DNA of 64,000 nt from Onthophagus taurus (GCF_036711975.1 NC_091971.1:19351501-19415500); one strand, 5' to 3'. Shown: positions 44,001 through 58,900, counted from the first letter of the stretch. Program-made: numbers and translations. Notes: a model not told the origin generated them from the letters alone.

Positions 44001-46483
44001 CAATCGGTAATTTTTAAATATTGTTATAAACGAAACTATTCATCCCGGAATCTTTAAATTTCGTATAATAAAAACTCAAACGTTCGTTGGTAAGCTCAAA
44101 AAGTTTCGTTTCTTAATTCTAACCCATTTTTGAGAAAATCTGTTTTCTTTAACCTCACTTTGGTAAACGTCAAATATCAATGGGTGATTTTTAATTATTT
44201 CTATATACGAACTTATTTATAAATTAATACATTCATTATAATAAAAGTAGTAATAATTGTGTAAATAATATCTGTTTCGTACTTTAATGAAATGAAATTC
44301 GAATAATAAATTTTAAATTTAAATAACTTGTAACTAGCGCCATCTATTGTTCTCGAGTAACCTCACTTTTGGTAAATGTCAAATGTCAATGGGTGATTTT
44401 TAAATATTATTATAAACGAAACTATTCATCCCGGAATCTTAAAATTTCGTATAATAAAATCTCAAACGTTCCTTGGTAAGCTCAAAAAGTTTCGTTTCTT
44501 AATTCTAACCCATTTTTGAGAAAATCTGTTTTCTTTAACCTCACTTTGGTAAACGTCAAATATCAAAGGTGATTTTTAATTATTTCTATATACGAACTTA
44601 TTTATAAATTAATACATTCATTATAATAAAAGTAGTAATAATTGTGTAAATAATATCTGTTTCGTACTTTAATGAAATGAAATTCGAATAATAAATTTTA
44701 AATTTAATAACTTGTAACTAGCGCCATCTATTGTTCTAGGAGTAACCTCACTTTTGGTAAATGTCAAGTGTCAATGGGTGATTTTTAAATATTGTTATAA
44801 AAAAAACTATTCATCCCGGAATCTTAAAATTTCGTATAATACAAACTCAAACGTTCGTTGGTAAGCTCAAAAAGTTTCGTTTCTTAATTATATCCCATTT
44901 TTGAGAAAATCTGTTTTCTTTAACCTCACTTTGGTAAACGTCAAATATCAACGGGTGATTTTTAATTATTTCTATAAACGAACTTAATTATCCATTACTA
45001 CATTAAATATAAAAAAAAGTAGTAATAATTGTGTGAATAATGTCTATTTCGTACTCTAATGAAATGAAATTCGCATAATAAATTTAAAATTTAAAAACTT
45101 GTAACTAACGCCATCTTTTGCCGGGCGATCGTTTCTGTTGACAATTAATGTGAAATTAGGCGCGTGTACTAAAGGTTAATAAAAAATGTCATTTTAAATA
45201 TGAAAATGATTTAATCTCTGATTTAATCTATAAAAAAAAGCGAAATCATAATAAATAATGAGGAAAGTAAATCTTTTTTAAGAAATGATAAATGTTGTTA
45301 TTGTAACCCAACTTGTAAACATTTTTTTTGTTTAATGTTTAGATAATTTAATGAACCTTAACCTCAAAAAATTAGATAAATCCTATCATTCTGGGTTAGA
45401 ATAATTTATAAAGCAAAACAAAACAGTTTAAATCTTGATTAAACTAATATAAATAAAATTGTTAACATTTATTTATTAAAGATAAAAGATGACCTTCATT
45501 TAAAGGTCAATTGAATTATTGTCAATGATATGATGCAATGGAAGGAAAAAATAACTCAATGGCAAATGGTTATCAGCGAAGCGTAAAATTGATAGAAATG
45601 AGTAATCACAAAAAAAATATCCCAAACAAAAAGCAAAGACAAACATAAAAAAATATATCAAAACTCAAAATGAATTTAAAACATAAAATAAGAATTTTGT
45701 GCATATTTATTACAGAAGAAGGTTAATGTACATAAAAAAGTAGGATTTGAGTTTGGCTTCAGGAACTAAAAGGAGTTATTGTGTTGAGTTTACTAATATT
45801 CTAAGTTAAAACGCTAATTGAGAGTTAAATACAACAAATAGGAATTTAAAAAATCAAGTATTGAAATTAAACTAATAAATTTCTGATAAAAAAAAAAAGA
45901 AACCACAACAGAAAAATAAAACGATCTTACCTCCACTTGTATCTGGCAACAATTTAACTTTTCCCTGATCCAAAACATCATTAAAAGCAGGCCAACCACA
46001 TCCACTATCATATTTAGTATCAGAACTAAATAATGGTTGTTCGCAGCAAATACAAACATAGGTTCCTGTTTCAAAAGTCTTATCGTAACAACCTAAATTA
46101 TTAAAATAAAAAAAGAATAAGCATATAAATAAATAAATATACAAATAAATAAGTATTAAATAAAATTTTTAACCTGAAAATGGTCTTTCTGTTCCTTTTT
46201 CTTGAGTTACATGATATTGAAGGGGCGTAAGACGTTTTCGGAGATCCTCCTTGTCAACCATCTTCACTGCTCAGTGAAATGTGGCGAAGAAAAAATAAAG
46301 AATACAGTTATAAAAATAAAAAAGAGGAGAGGTCGAAGCCGTGGTTCCTAACGAATGTCCAAATTTGGAGTGAGTTCACTACTTACCGGTTGTTAAAGAG
46401 ACGCCTCGAATTCCAACTGATTTAAAAATATTGATGGTCGCGCAACTTTTCCACAAGGAAGGTTTTAACAGTTGCCTTAACAT
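41001..46483 (-). CDS. SelR: Methionine-R-sulfoxide reductase B, two first exons
   Basis: Cytosolic form: exons 46174-46261, 45931-46092 and 41001-41146, 131 residues. Four zinc Cys are present (43, 46, 92, 95 as CxxC pairs), with GCGWPAF and the catalytic Cys at 115 in RFCINSAS. Mitochondrial form: first exon 46387-46483, starting [14 protein letters not shown] and rich in K/R and hydroxyl residues without acids, splices to an AG before 46266 and reads through VK into MVDKEDL in frame, 165 residues. The enzyme reduces methionine-R-sulfoxide in proteins using thioredoxin. Cys replaces the Sec of vertebrate MsrB1. A 4.8-kb intron holds a transposon with tandem repeats. The 5' end is divergent from the gene at 46948. 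Confidence 0.92.
41725..42590 (+). pseudogene. pogo/jerky-type DDE transposase fragment
   Basis: Starts abruptly at [19 protein letters not shown] (first catalytic Asp), then [23 protein letters not shown]. Later frames give [11 protein letters not shown] (second Asp), [12 protein letters not shown] with [13 protein letters not shown], and [12 protein letters not shown]. This matches the Tigger/JRKL order. The N-terminal DNA-binding half is missing, and stops break the rest. Confidence 0.75.
42590..45118. repeat. Tandem array, seven ~386-bp units each of two related halves
   Basis: Unit starts near 42600, 42990, 43375, 43760, 44150, 44533 and 44920. Each unit has half A (ACCTCACTTTGGTAAACGTCAAATATCAATGGGTGATTTTTAATTATTTCTATATACGAAC) and half B (ACCTCACTTTTGGTAAATGTCAAG...GATTTTTAAATATTGTTATAAACGAAACTATTCATCCCGG). 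The halves share about 45 bp of core. AACTAGCGCCATCTATTGTTC links A to B. Confidence 0.9.
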
Positions 46484-46947
46484 AGCATTTTATTTTTTTA
46501 CCGCAAAATATATCATTAGATAAACTAAATCGTATTGTTTCGTTGACTTTTCAATTACGTAATTGAAGAAATAACCTCAACTTGTAAACTGTCAAAATGA
46601 CAGGAAAAATACAGGACCGTAACGAATTTGAAATTTTAAAATTAATAAATTTAAATTCGTCAAATTAAAATAAAATCGAATAATTTTATAACTAATTTAT
46701 TAATTTTATTTTATTTTTATAGGTTATATAGGTTTATTAATTGATTTTTTTTATTTTTGATATTTTATTTCGATTTCGGCTTAAACACGATCCGTAATAA
46801 ATATTTTTTAGTATTTGTCAAATCAAATTTGTGTCATTGTAATTAAGAAAAACGGAAATCGATCTTTTTAAATCGAAATGAACCTCACTCGGTTCGAATT
46901 AAAAATCTTATTCTAAAAAGGAATAAACCGTCTAGGATTTAAGAGGA
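46484..46947. promoter_or_regulatory. Divergent promoter region between MsrB and the His-rich gene
   Basis: 464 bp between the mitochondrial MsrB start codon and the start codon of the gene at 46948. AT-rich; no TATA box or named site could be assigned. Opposite gene directions with so short a gap imply a shared promoter region. A second MsrB promoter, for the cytosolic form, would lie around 46267-46386. Confidence 0.5.
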
Positions 46948-49900
46948 ATGTCAAAAAAACCGGTACGAAGACGTGCCGGAAATCGATTTGGAACCAACGA
47001 CGAATCTCATTGTTTTAAAGACATTAAATATTGCCACGAAAATGTTAATTATTACACCAAAGGAACAACAGCGTACCAACATTACCACAGTTACAGATTA
47101 AGTAACGGCTACCATCATCATCATCATCATCACCATTCTGATAATAACAATAATAATAATACGAATTATCGAAACATCCAGGATATAGAATCATCGTCCT
47201 CGTTCTCTAGTAGAACCATTTCGAAACCGATCTCGTTTACCAATTACCACGTTCACCGACATCATAAGAAGAATCATCATGTTGGTGGCATCGGCGGCAG
47301 CTGTAGTCATCATAACTTTGATAGACTCAAAGTTGTTCATCCGAAGGGATTGGTTTTCGTTTGGCCGAAGCGAAGAAGGTTTTATTACGAGAAGGAACTT
47401 TCGTGTCTATTGTGGATGGTTTCTAATGGTTTGTATTGGATGCATGTAATTAATCTGTTCCCAAACGGTGCAGGTAATTAGATATATTCAATTTTATATT
47501 AAAAAATGTTTAAAATGATCTTGCCAAATGTATGGTTAAGGATCTTTATGAAATAATCTATATAACTACTTCAAATATCCATTCTTTGATCAAATTATTT
47601 GTCAAAAGGTCATGCTTTAAATGAAAAATATAGTAATAGACCGGATATATAAGTTTTATAATTGGAACAATTATACCTTGTCATAATTTTTTTTTGTCTA
47701 AAAGAAATGTTCGTGTTGTGAACTTTCTCATATAGTACTATATGTTTCAAGTGTATGTTACTGCAAAATTAAAGCATGAGTTTATGCATGAACATAACTT
47801 AGACAATTGAAAAACTTAGACAATCATCTGGTAATGGGGGATTGTATCGTTTTTATAGTGATAATTGTAGACCATGTGTTAATCTTTTCGCAGTATAACT
47901 TGGTTCAACATTTTTAATGTTCGCCTTATAAGAAATTCTATTGTTGGGCAATTATTTTTCTTTTTTCTGTTATCAAGTTCGACTCCTATCTTATTACGTC
48001 CTCTTTTTTCTAATTTGTTTAATTGTGCTGTGTTACAATCAAAAATTGATTTAACAATTCGTAAATCTGTCATTTGTCGAATGTGTTTGTTGACTGGTGA
48101 AGTGTCAGAGTTTATTTACTGGACTGTTCACAATGACAGTAGAATTTAACAGGACTGTAGAAAACACACGTTTGCGTGTGTTTTTAGAGGTTATATGATA
48201 GACATTTGATTTACTTTTGAAGTTAATATGAATACGTCTACGATACACGATATAATCTCTAAACAGCAAACGCATAGAACACAATAACAGCTGACTGGGC
48301 GTGGCAAATGATGTGTCGTAGTATGCGGGCACGTTGACACAACAATAGATGTAGTAGTCCTGTTAGATTCTACTGTCCTTGGACTATTCACACTTAAAGC
48401 AAACAATGTCTGGACATACTTTGCTCAGGGTATGAGCTCTACTTTAAAGATCTTATAAGCATTTATAATAAATTCTGCAATGACAAACAAATGTTGTTTG
48501 AATGAAACAATATTTCTATCGTTTTATGCCAAATCTAAGCAAAAACTGAAATCTTAGAAGCATCTGGTTACTACTAATACATCTCCCAGCTTTGTAAACA
48601 AGCAATAATGTAATATAGTTCTGTTTGAATTCAAAGTACACGGTGCAGTTTCAACGTTCATAAAGTCAAGCGAAAGTTTATACATACAACTTTAAAATTT
48701 AAAATGTCATTATTGACAGTTTCTATAGATGTCAAACCAGTTTATCGTAATATTCAAATTTCAAAGCTATTGAAACTTATTACTTATAAAAAGTCTGATA
48801 GACAGATTCTGTCTATCAGACTTTTTATTAATTAATGGATGTTTAATATACAGACATTGAAAGATTGATAGTCATTTTATGATATCACTTACAGGATATA
48901 CCTCTGGCACCGGTGAATAAGCAAATAATTCATCAAATCGCTCAAAATATACTTGAGATCATTTCCTTGCATATAACAATATCCTAAATATATATCACGT
49001 ACACTCAGCGGCATAAAAAACGCATCACCTAGTATGATGACCATTTTCAAACTGAAATCACTTTTGAACGTATTGTGTATTTTAATGGTTTTGCACCGAC
49101 AAAAGAAATTAATTTTAAACACAAGGAGCTTGCAGTATCGTCTGTTCTGATCACTTCTGTTTTTTGTTCAACTTCCTATTATTGTTAACACCAAAGTTAC
49201 AAGCTCTAAAGGATAACGCAGCTTCTTCGGCAGCACGAGACGAGACGAGTTAGATCCGCTATATAAACGCTACAGGATCTCTAAAAGAAGAGTGGGGCCA
49301 GATTCCGTAAAATGAAATTCAAAACCTGATTCTAAGTATGCCGCGAAGGATGAGGGATACCCTTCAAGCGATTGGAGGAAATTGATTTACTTGTCACAGT
49401 TTAATTAAATTTCATCGACATACATTATTCACTTGCTTTAATTTCTGATGGCACTGCAGAACAAGCTGCGTTATCTTTTGGAGCTTGTAACTTTGGTATT
49501 AACAACAATAGAAACTTGATCAAAAAATAGAAGTGATCAGAACAGATGGGACTACAAACTTCTTATGTTTGAAATTAATTTACACTGCAAGCTTCAAAGT
49601 GTAGCAAGAAAACACACTTACACAGAGGTAGACCTTTCAAATAAAAAAAAACTTATTCAAATTGAGCAATACGTTCAAACGTTGTTGTAGTTTCAAACTG
49701 GTCATCATTTTAGGTGATACGTCTTTTATGCCGCTAAATGTATTTTAGTTATAAAAATAAATAGATATAGTATTCGGAAAACGTTAAATAGATGAGATTC
49801 CATCTCAAGTGGTCGTCGGCTACTGTACCATCAATGTGCGATGTAAGCCCATAAACAGTACAGAGATATAAAAAAATAAATACCATCCACATAACATTCA

Positions 49901-52900
49901 TATGTGTCATCAACTCACAGAAGAGTGGAAGTTTGTGAAAAAAAGACAAACATAATCGAGCAATATCTGATATCTTTGCAACATATTGTTTTAGTGATGA
50001 GCGCTCTCTTTTTAGATAATAAATTACATTGTCAAAACGTGAGATAGTAGTATGAGTGTCACAAACCCACAATAGTATCATGGGACATTATGATAGCCAA
50101 TATCAACGAATTGACTTATGACAAGAATTCCAGAATAAAATAGATCCAATTCAGATGAAATGAATGTTGTTGGTCGATCTCCAGACTAGATATTTAAAAT
50201 CTAAAGTATATGTAAAAAAGTTTGGGACCATTGAGGAACTGAAGAATCTTCATGCAGAACATCGATTCTGACGACACCTTTTCTGATTGTAGTTACATTC
50301 CATATTGACAATTTAAATAACTACATGGAAATCTACTCCTTAAGTATGGTTTTATTGCAAGCCTGACTATTATCCACACGTAATACCTAATATGATTAAA
50401 AGAAAGGAAAGTAAGGAAAACTTAGCAAATCACCTGAAACCCCAGAGATAAAACTAAATTAAATGGGGCGTCACAACAACGAAAGAAGCATTACAGATGG
50501 AAAATAACGAAAACATTGAAACAGCGACAAATCCACGAATATGGCTAAAAGGAAAAATGACGGCACTTAGACAAGAAACCAACTTGTAAAAGTAATTGTC
50601 TTTGCTGAACATTTATAAAATGTATTACTCGAAATACTAGAAAAGCAGTTATTCAGAAATTATTACTACAGCTTCCTATCAAATGGACCTTGCAACCAAA
50701 AGTGTGAGTATGTCCGAAATCAACCACACTATTGATGGCCTGAGACCAAAAAAGTTGCCAGGATATGATCTGAGTACCAACACAATTGTGAGGAAAATTC
50801 CAGATGAAGAAACCAATGATGAAATTCCTTTACATTTTCAATGTTGTGGTAATAGTTGGCTATTTTTCCATACAATGGGAAACGAATGTAATGCCATATT
50901 AGCCTTTTGATTATTGTTCTGGGCTTATACCTAAAAAATAGATTCTTTTTAGTATGACAGAATGATGAATAATCCTTACTCTTAATTGAAATTTGAGTCC
51001 CACAAAGATCTTGGGCCTACCTTGTACCAACTATACACCTATTACTAATTCAACGGACATTGATCAATTGGTTCAATTGGACCTAAATTGGCTACCCAAC
51101 ATTTTCAGTACCACTCTTTTAGGAGAGGGGTAAATGTCTCATCAATAAATCTCAACAACATTCCACTACCAATGGAAAGTCATGTACTTAGGAATACATT
51201 TGCATAGTCATCTCACTTGCAGTAAGCATATATGGATGATAGTATTACAGCTGGGAATGCTATACAGGATGTTTTGAACAAACAAATTTGAACAAAAATT
51301 CTTGCCTAAGTTATAAAAATAAACATAGAATCTATAAGGTTATACTGATAATGAGACTAATCTGGAAATATGAAATATACAACATTATGGGAAAAATACA
51401 ACTGGGCGTAATCACGCATTATTTATTCACTTTCATTTTATTTTCATAAATCATGGAATACTGCTTATTGTTGTGTTTGTGTTAACAGATTAATACATAT
51501 TATTAGACTATTGCATACCAAGCTTCTTCAAGCATTTTCAAGTTCAAGTGAGCCAGACGTGGTAAGTTATGTAGAATATAAAAAAACTGGTTTTAAATGA
51601 GTCACAGTGTAGATTTAAAAATTTTGTTGATCATAAATTATCTATCAGTATTTAAGTGTCTGCAATGACGGCTATAGAAGTCCACGTTTTTAATGTCAAT
51701 TTGCTATGTGTTGTTAATGTTAATTATTTTAATGACTTGTTAGTATTTATGCACTTCGCAGAAAAAGTACAAAATTTTCAAAGTATTGCACGATTAAAAA
51801 GATCTTTTATTTGATTGCATTTACCACTCACACATAATAAGTTTACAAAAAGAAATATTAGTTGGGTAATACTGCACTTTTGTGAATCTGGCTAATTATG
51901 TATTTTGTCCTATCCAAACCTACAAAGTTTTAATACAGTATTACAAGGAAGAAACAATTGTGCATCTCAGTACTATTCATTCTAGGAGTCCTAAAATTCA
52001 GGGAAACCACTATGTTTGCATAGTTTTATTTCACATTTCGATTAGGTGTGATTTTGAAATGTTTTCTGCAGTGGTAAAAAGAATATTTCTGTTAAAAATG
52101 AATTTAATAAATATAAATCAATGTCGTAGATATTCATTTTAGCAAATATTCCCATCAGAAAAACAACAGTCTTTTGCTTTAGATAAAGATAAACCCAATT
52201 GATCTTTAAGTCAATTCTAACCTCAACATATCTATCCAGTTGTTCAGTAATTCTAAATGCACTCGCGTTGTTTCGGCGAGTGTATTGTTCTGATTGTCGA
52301 GGTGCTCGTTTAATAGATGGTTTTTACGCCGTAGCAGATTATTTTGGGACTTGGGTTCTTTAAACTCCGTATAAAAAGATCTTTAATCACCTCAGTGATA
52401 TTAAACAAGAGTGATACGTTTTTAATTAACTCATCAATCGAGTTTTTTTTTTTCATATAAGTGAATATCTTGATTCTTTGTTCTCTTCTATCATTCATAT
52501 TTACACTGATATGAACATTAATTTTATCTGTCGCCATACAAATATAGCAAGTAAACAAATTAGGTGTTACCTCGTAATTGGCGTTCTAGGTAATTATCTC
52601 GAAGTTGATGAAAACGTGTTGATGTCAAACAACCAAATATTTGCGTACTATGCGTTGACTATGCAGCTTTGAAAAAAAATTATTTGTTTGAATTACAATT
52701 ATATACAATCATGCGCATAAAATTTTTGTTTAAGATTTTTAATCTATTAAATTAAGATTCTTTCTAAACTGTACTCAAATCTAATCAACGAAATATGATC
52801 ACCTCCCGCGAATAAATGACAAAGCTGGTCGATAAAGATAAAGCTGAACGAAAATAAGGACAAATTGACCCAGGGGTCAATTCAGAAATACTGTTTTGGA

Positions 52901-55900
52901 AGCTGCAAGGCTAGCATGTGTTAGTTATAAAAGGAATAGTAACAAGAAGCAAAGGGTGTGATTGTCTGAAGAAATAAAACGATATGTTAGAAAACATAAA
53001 TATGCTTACAAAAATGAAATTATTTAAACAACAAATCTATGGAGAGTTACAGAATATAAAGCAGAACCAAAGAAATTAAAGGAAATGGTGATTAAAGAAA
53101 AGAGACGGACTTGAAGAAACAGTAAAGAAAATCATAATTTTAGAATAGTGAAATCATACAAAAATGACGTAAAAATAGACTGCAGGAAAACAATAAAAAA
53201 TAAAAGTAAGGAAATATTGAGGGACGATGAGAAAATAATGGATAGCTGGAAGAGACATATCGAGGAACTATTGAATGTAACAAAGCATGGAAATATAAGT
53301 GCAACATAGCTAAGGGAACGGCCAGATGAACAGATAACAATGGAGGAATTGGATCAAGTAATAATAAAAGAGTTCAAAAACGGAAAAGCACTCGGATAAG
53401 ACCAGATAACTACAGAAATGATGAAGTATATGGGGTACCGGGACAAGGAAGTGTTTCTGCACGTATTAAATAAAGTATGGCAAGAGGAAGCAACACTAAA
53501 AAACTGGCAAACGGCGTTAGTACTACTAATACATAAGGAAGGAGACAAAAAAGAGTGCGGCAACTACAGAGGAATAACACTTCTGAGCACTTTAAACTAG
53601 ATAAAGCTCAAACTGGGTTTAAAAAAGGCAGAGCATACACGACAACATGTTTATAATACAAGAAATAACGGAAAGATTATTTTGAAAACTCGTTTTGACA
53701 TATATTGACAATTTTATTATGAAAAACATTCCATGGATCGTAAATTAGGTTGAAAACATTACGAATCATACTATTTATGGAACGCTGTATGTACGATCCA
53801 TACAGATGTATGGAAGCAATGTTAATGCTGTGGTTATAGAAATTTAAGATCGAGAGAATTCAAGTCCAAGGATGGTCTTCAGGATTAACCCCAACTTTTT
53901 TTATAGCATACATGGAAGTAGTTAGGAAGTATGTATCTATATTTCAGTTTGAATAGGTACCTAAACTATCCATCAAGAACAAAGAAATATCGAGTAAGAA
54001 GAAAATGAACGCCTACAAAGCGATATTTAGATCAACATTGATTTTTGATTGCGAAACTTGGATACTTACAGATGAAAAAAAAGTAAATTGTAGGTAGTAG
54101 AGTCAAAGTACCCGAATAGAGTGAAAGGTGTAACAAAAATCGATAAGATTAAAAACAGCGATATAAGAAGGGATTTGAATGTTAAACCGTGTCTCTGTTG
54201 AGAAGAGACAATTAAGTTGCTGAGGTCACTTTAAGAGGACGACAAGGAGAGGAAGACTACAATAGACATGGGACAAAGCAGTATTTGACATCATTGTCAA
54301 GAAAGAAAAAACTATGTAAAAAGCAAGATATCTGGCAAAGAATACAAAAGCATGCTCTAAATTCGTACACGAAATGGAAACGACAGATAGCTCATTAAGT
54401 TTATTGAAGTTAAATGGTGTACTTAAAGAAAGAAATAAATTAGATTAAAATTCTTGGAATATTCTTTCAGAAAAATGCTCGGACATCTAGTATTGTATAT
54501 GTTGTTTAAAAGTGAGATACGACCTCCATATGTTTTGTAGCATTTATGGATTTTACGTAAAATTCTGAGTGTTTTTCATGTTGATATTCAGCTGTTTTCG
54601 AGAAATAGCTGTTAAACAAATACTACTGCCGTTTTATTTCAGATCAAAGATATCATGGTTTTATCTTAACGTTGTATTTAATAAGGAACAATAATTATCT
54701 ACTACTTAACTAAATGCTGAAACTTAAACCCTTCTTGTGTCTGGCAGAATCCCATACTATCAATAAATTCATGATGGACCCTAATGATTATTTCTTGACT
54801 AATGTTAGCGTATTATCTTCTAACGCTTGTTGTTGAGTCGTCAAGCGATTTAGGTTTAGTTTTGTATACAACATTTTTGGAGATGACCCCATAAGAAATA
54901 ATGTGAAAATTCAATTAATCCATCTATTGGGAAATGCTACATCATCGAAATATTGCCAAGATGTCGTGAATCGTTCAATGTCACAAACATTATTTTTTTT
55001 AAGATACTGGATGTGTTATTCTCTCATCCATCTGAGATTGATTTTTGCCCAATGCCGACAGCTTTGTCTATTAACTTGCACAGTTAATGTTGATTCATCT
55101 GAGAACAAAATGTTTTCAACATAACATATATTATATCCATTAAGGTTTGACAAAATTGCATTCGTCGGTCTGGATCATCTTCATTTAATTCATGTACCAG
55201 TTGTATTTTATAAGGATACCACTTTTCTAATCGTAACTTTATGTAAGGGAATCATAGATACGGCTATCTTGACGAATGCTAATATGTGGATTTTCTTCTA
55301 CAGCTAGTAAAATATTTAGTTTTCTCTCTTCGTTGATTCCTTGACTAATTTTTTACAGAACCAGTATCTCGAGACTTCTTCTCAATTTTGCTGACTACTG
55401 ACTGTTATTAAATAAAATACACACCTCCCGTTGAGTTCACACTCTATGACCATACCCAATCATCATAACAATTTCAATTCTTGGGTTGCATAAACGAATA
55501 CATTCAAAATTTTAAACGGAACGTGTCCAATTTTATTACGTATTATAAAGCTATAAAAAATATATTTACAACGACATATCACATACCACAGTTATCCAAT
55601 CAATTAAAAACATAAATTGGTATTTAAGTAGTAAATGCACGAAATAGTAGGCGGTGAAACAAATGAAACTACAACATGACCAAAATAACATGTATTGTAT
55701 TATTTGGCCACAGGCCCTACAAATAGGATTCTTCCACATCTTATAGAATCTTGTAGATAAGTAACATAAAGTTGTTGTTAGCGAAAATATCTAGAATTAA
55801 ACTGGCAATCTAGCTGGCCAGTTAATGGGCCAACATTTGCAATCCATTTGTTTTTAATCCTTTTGGAACTACATTGCGACGTATTTGTGTGGGGTACATC

Positions 55901-58900
55901 ATCAAATAATCTTCAGATTCTGCCTGAAAAAAGTTGTTATATTGTTCTGCATTAAGCGATCCTTGAAAAAAATAAAGTCCTACTATAAAATCACCTAAAA
56001 CGCCAAGTTATTATTCAATATCAATATTATATTACTCGATCAGCCTACTATTTTAAATAAAGCTCTGTTGTGAGTAAATGTGTATTTGCTATTAACTATC
56101 AGTTTGTGTTTTTTATTGATTAGATAACTGTGGCATGTAATATAACGACGTAAATCAAATTTTTATAGTTTCATAATACAACGGTTTTCTTTAATATGGT
56201 AGATAATAAGATATTATGCGTGGAGTAACATTCCTTTTATAACATTTATTTGTAACAGATATCTGTTATGTCAACTAAAATCAAACACGCTGTATTTCAA
56301 ACATGTTTGAAAAAATAGGCTTTGGCAGCAACTTAGCGTTCCGCTCCACGGTACACCATTTTAAACATTTTCAAACGCAATTTTACTTATTGTATAGCAC
56401 ACGTACAATTTGCTACCTGACGAGTTTAAATGTCGTAGTCCGTTTTCTTTTAAGAACAGGGTTAGGGTTATTTGTGTGGTTTATTTATTCTTTTCAAAAA
56501 TAAATTTTGGAATCTTTTATTTCTTTTTTCGTTTATTTTCTGTTAACATTTCTATTACATGTGTTTTTAGAGTGCCATTAAATCTGACGTAATCCTGTTT
56601 TATTGGTTTTAAAGTAGGTTGTTTGCTTTTTCCTTCTACAAATTTTAGTATTATTATAAATACCCATATGACAACAGCAACAAAATTTTATCCTTGTATT
56701 TTCACCTTCTTTACAAGCCGATATCTTCCAAATCTACAGAGATAGCGAAATAGTAAATACACCACTAGAAAGCCAGATCTTTTCTTCATCTAAAACCAAA
56801 TATTAAGATGTTAACAGCATAAGAAAAAATAAAGGACGTCGCCGTGTACCAAAAATATCTCAAAATGATCAAACTTCAAACCCGTGTGCAGCCGTTATGG
56901 AGCTGAACATAAAAAAAGGTTTATCAATTTGAAAAGAACATACTTTGAGCTATCTAAATCCGATTTTGTCTGGTCAACATCTATCGGCCAAAAAACGGAC
57001 CTAATAAACAACCCTATACCTATACATAGAATCGGTAGATTGATCTTTTCAGTACATCTTATAGGAAATTTTCTGCTCTTTCTATCGGTGTAGAACAAAA
57101 AGCGAATACGAGATTTTCCATTTCTTTTGGAAAAAACTTTAAAAACTATATCGGCGCGTTTTTGGTTGTGTTAACATGTCAAATCCAACACCTTTCCTGC
57201 AACCAACCTCGTCGCATTGATTCGAAATCGTTCTTCATGTATGTAAAGTCTCTTATAAGAAGACCATTCAGCTAGGCGCTAGAATCTTCCATAGCTAACG
57301 ATTTCGTGTTGATATGTCAAAATACAGCGCCTCGCCCCAAGCGACTTTATCGATTTAAGACGAAATTGTGCCTTATTTATCTTGATAAAGATAGAGAGTC
57401 TCTTATAAGAAGACCTCAAACCGCCGAGATCGCTTGCGGGCGAGCCAAGTCTAGAAACTATAGAGATACGAAAAAAGTAGGTGCCATGTCCCGGTTTCTT
57501 TTTCCGAGACTAATCCAATCCCGCAAAGACCAAACCTCTACTTCTTTTTGCATTTTACTTCCCAGATAAGAATACTGCTAATCACTGAAATTGTCTTCTT
57601 CAATATTTTGCTTTACTGAAGATAAAAAAACATTAAAAAGTATCAAACATATAGAAAATTTTCCGCTCTATCTACTGCATATACTTTATGCATTATGATA
57701 TATAATGACAGTTATGATGCTGTAATCATTTACATAAGGCAATTATACGCTGTTTTCGCTGTTTTGGGGGTAAAAAGGTTGTGCAATCATACCACCGACT
57801 AAATTGATATATCACTGCATAGAGCATAAAATTTCCTATAAATTCTACATGATCTTGGCGTTTTGTCCGTATCATATAAGAAAGTTATGACACCGTAAAC
57901 ATTTACATACGGTAATTATACGTGAATTTTACAGTTTTTGGGGGGAAAATGCTTGTGCAACCATGCGATCTATTAAAGTTGTATATCAACGCATAGAGCG
58001 GAAAATTTTCTATAGATTCAATATGGTCTCGGAATTTTGTCAGTATCATAGAAGAAAGTTATGACGCCATAATCATTATCAATCGGTAATTATACGTGGT
58101 TTTTGTAGTTTTTGGGGGGAGAATGCTTGTGCAACCATGCGATCTACTAAAGTTATATACCAAAGTATAGAGCGCAAAATTTCCTACAGATTCTATATGG
58201 TCTTGGAGTTTTGTCGGTATCATATAAGGAAGTTATGGCGCCATAAACATTTTCAATTGGTAATTATACGTGGTTTTTGCAGTTTTTGAGGCGAAAATGC
58301 TTGTGCAACCATGCCATCTACCGAGGTTATGTACCAATCTATAGAGCAGAAAATTTTCTATTGGTTGTATATGGCCTCGAAGTGTTATGTGTTTCATATA
58401 AGAAAGTTATAACCCCATAAATATTTACATATGATACTTATACGTGGTTATTGCAGTTTATGGAGGGAAAATGCTTGTGCAATCATGCAATGTATTAAAG
58501 TTATATACCACTGTATAGACCGGAAATATTGCTATAGATTCTATATGGTCTCAAAGGTTTGTCTCTATCATATAAGAAAGTTATGACGTCGTAAACATTT
58601 ACATGCGACAATTATACATACGTGGTTTGTGGAGTTTTTGGGGGGAAATGCTTGTGCAACCATGCGATCTAGTAAAGTTCTGTACCAACTCATAGAGCGG
58701 AAAATTTCCTATGGATTCTATATGGTCTGAGAGTTTTATCCGTATCATATAAGAAAGTTATGACACCATAAACATTTACATACGGTAATTATAACGCGAA
58801 TTTTACCGTTTTTGGGGGAAAAATGCTTGTGCAACCATGCGATCTACTAAAATTATATACCAAAGCATAGAGCGCAAAATTTCCCACAAATTCTATATGG

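Larger units (their letters stand above)
41703..45179. mobile_element. TIR element with pogo transposase remnant and internal tandem array
   Basis: The left end TTAACCATTCAGTACACGCGCGC and right end CGCGTGTACTAAAGGTTAA are inverse copies; similarity continues outward into AAAATGACAT on both sides, so the true ends may lie slightly farther out. Inside are a pogo transposase fragment (41725-42590) and seven ~386-bp tandem repeats. It sits in the MsrB intron. A solo end of the same type lies at 771-800. Confidence 0.75.

Noticed and set aside
42590-45118. Possible CRISPR-like array because of regular repeats
   Set aside because: Units are contiguous 386-bp tandem repeats with no short unique spacers, and the window is eukaryotic.
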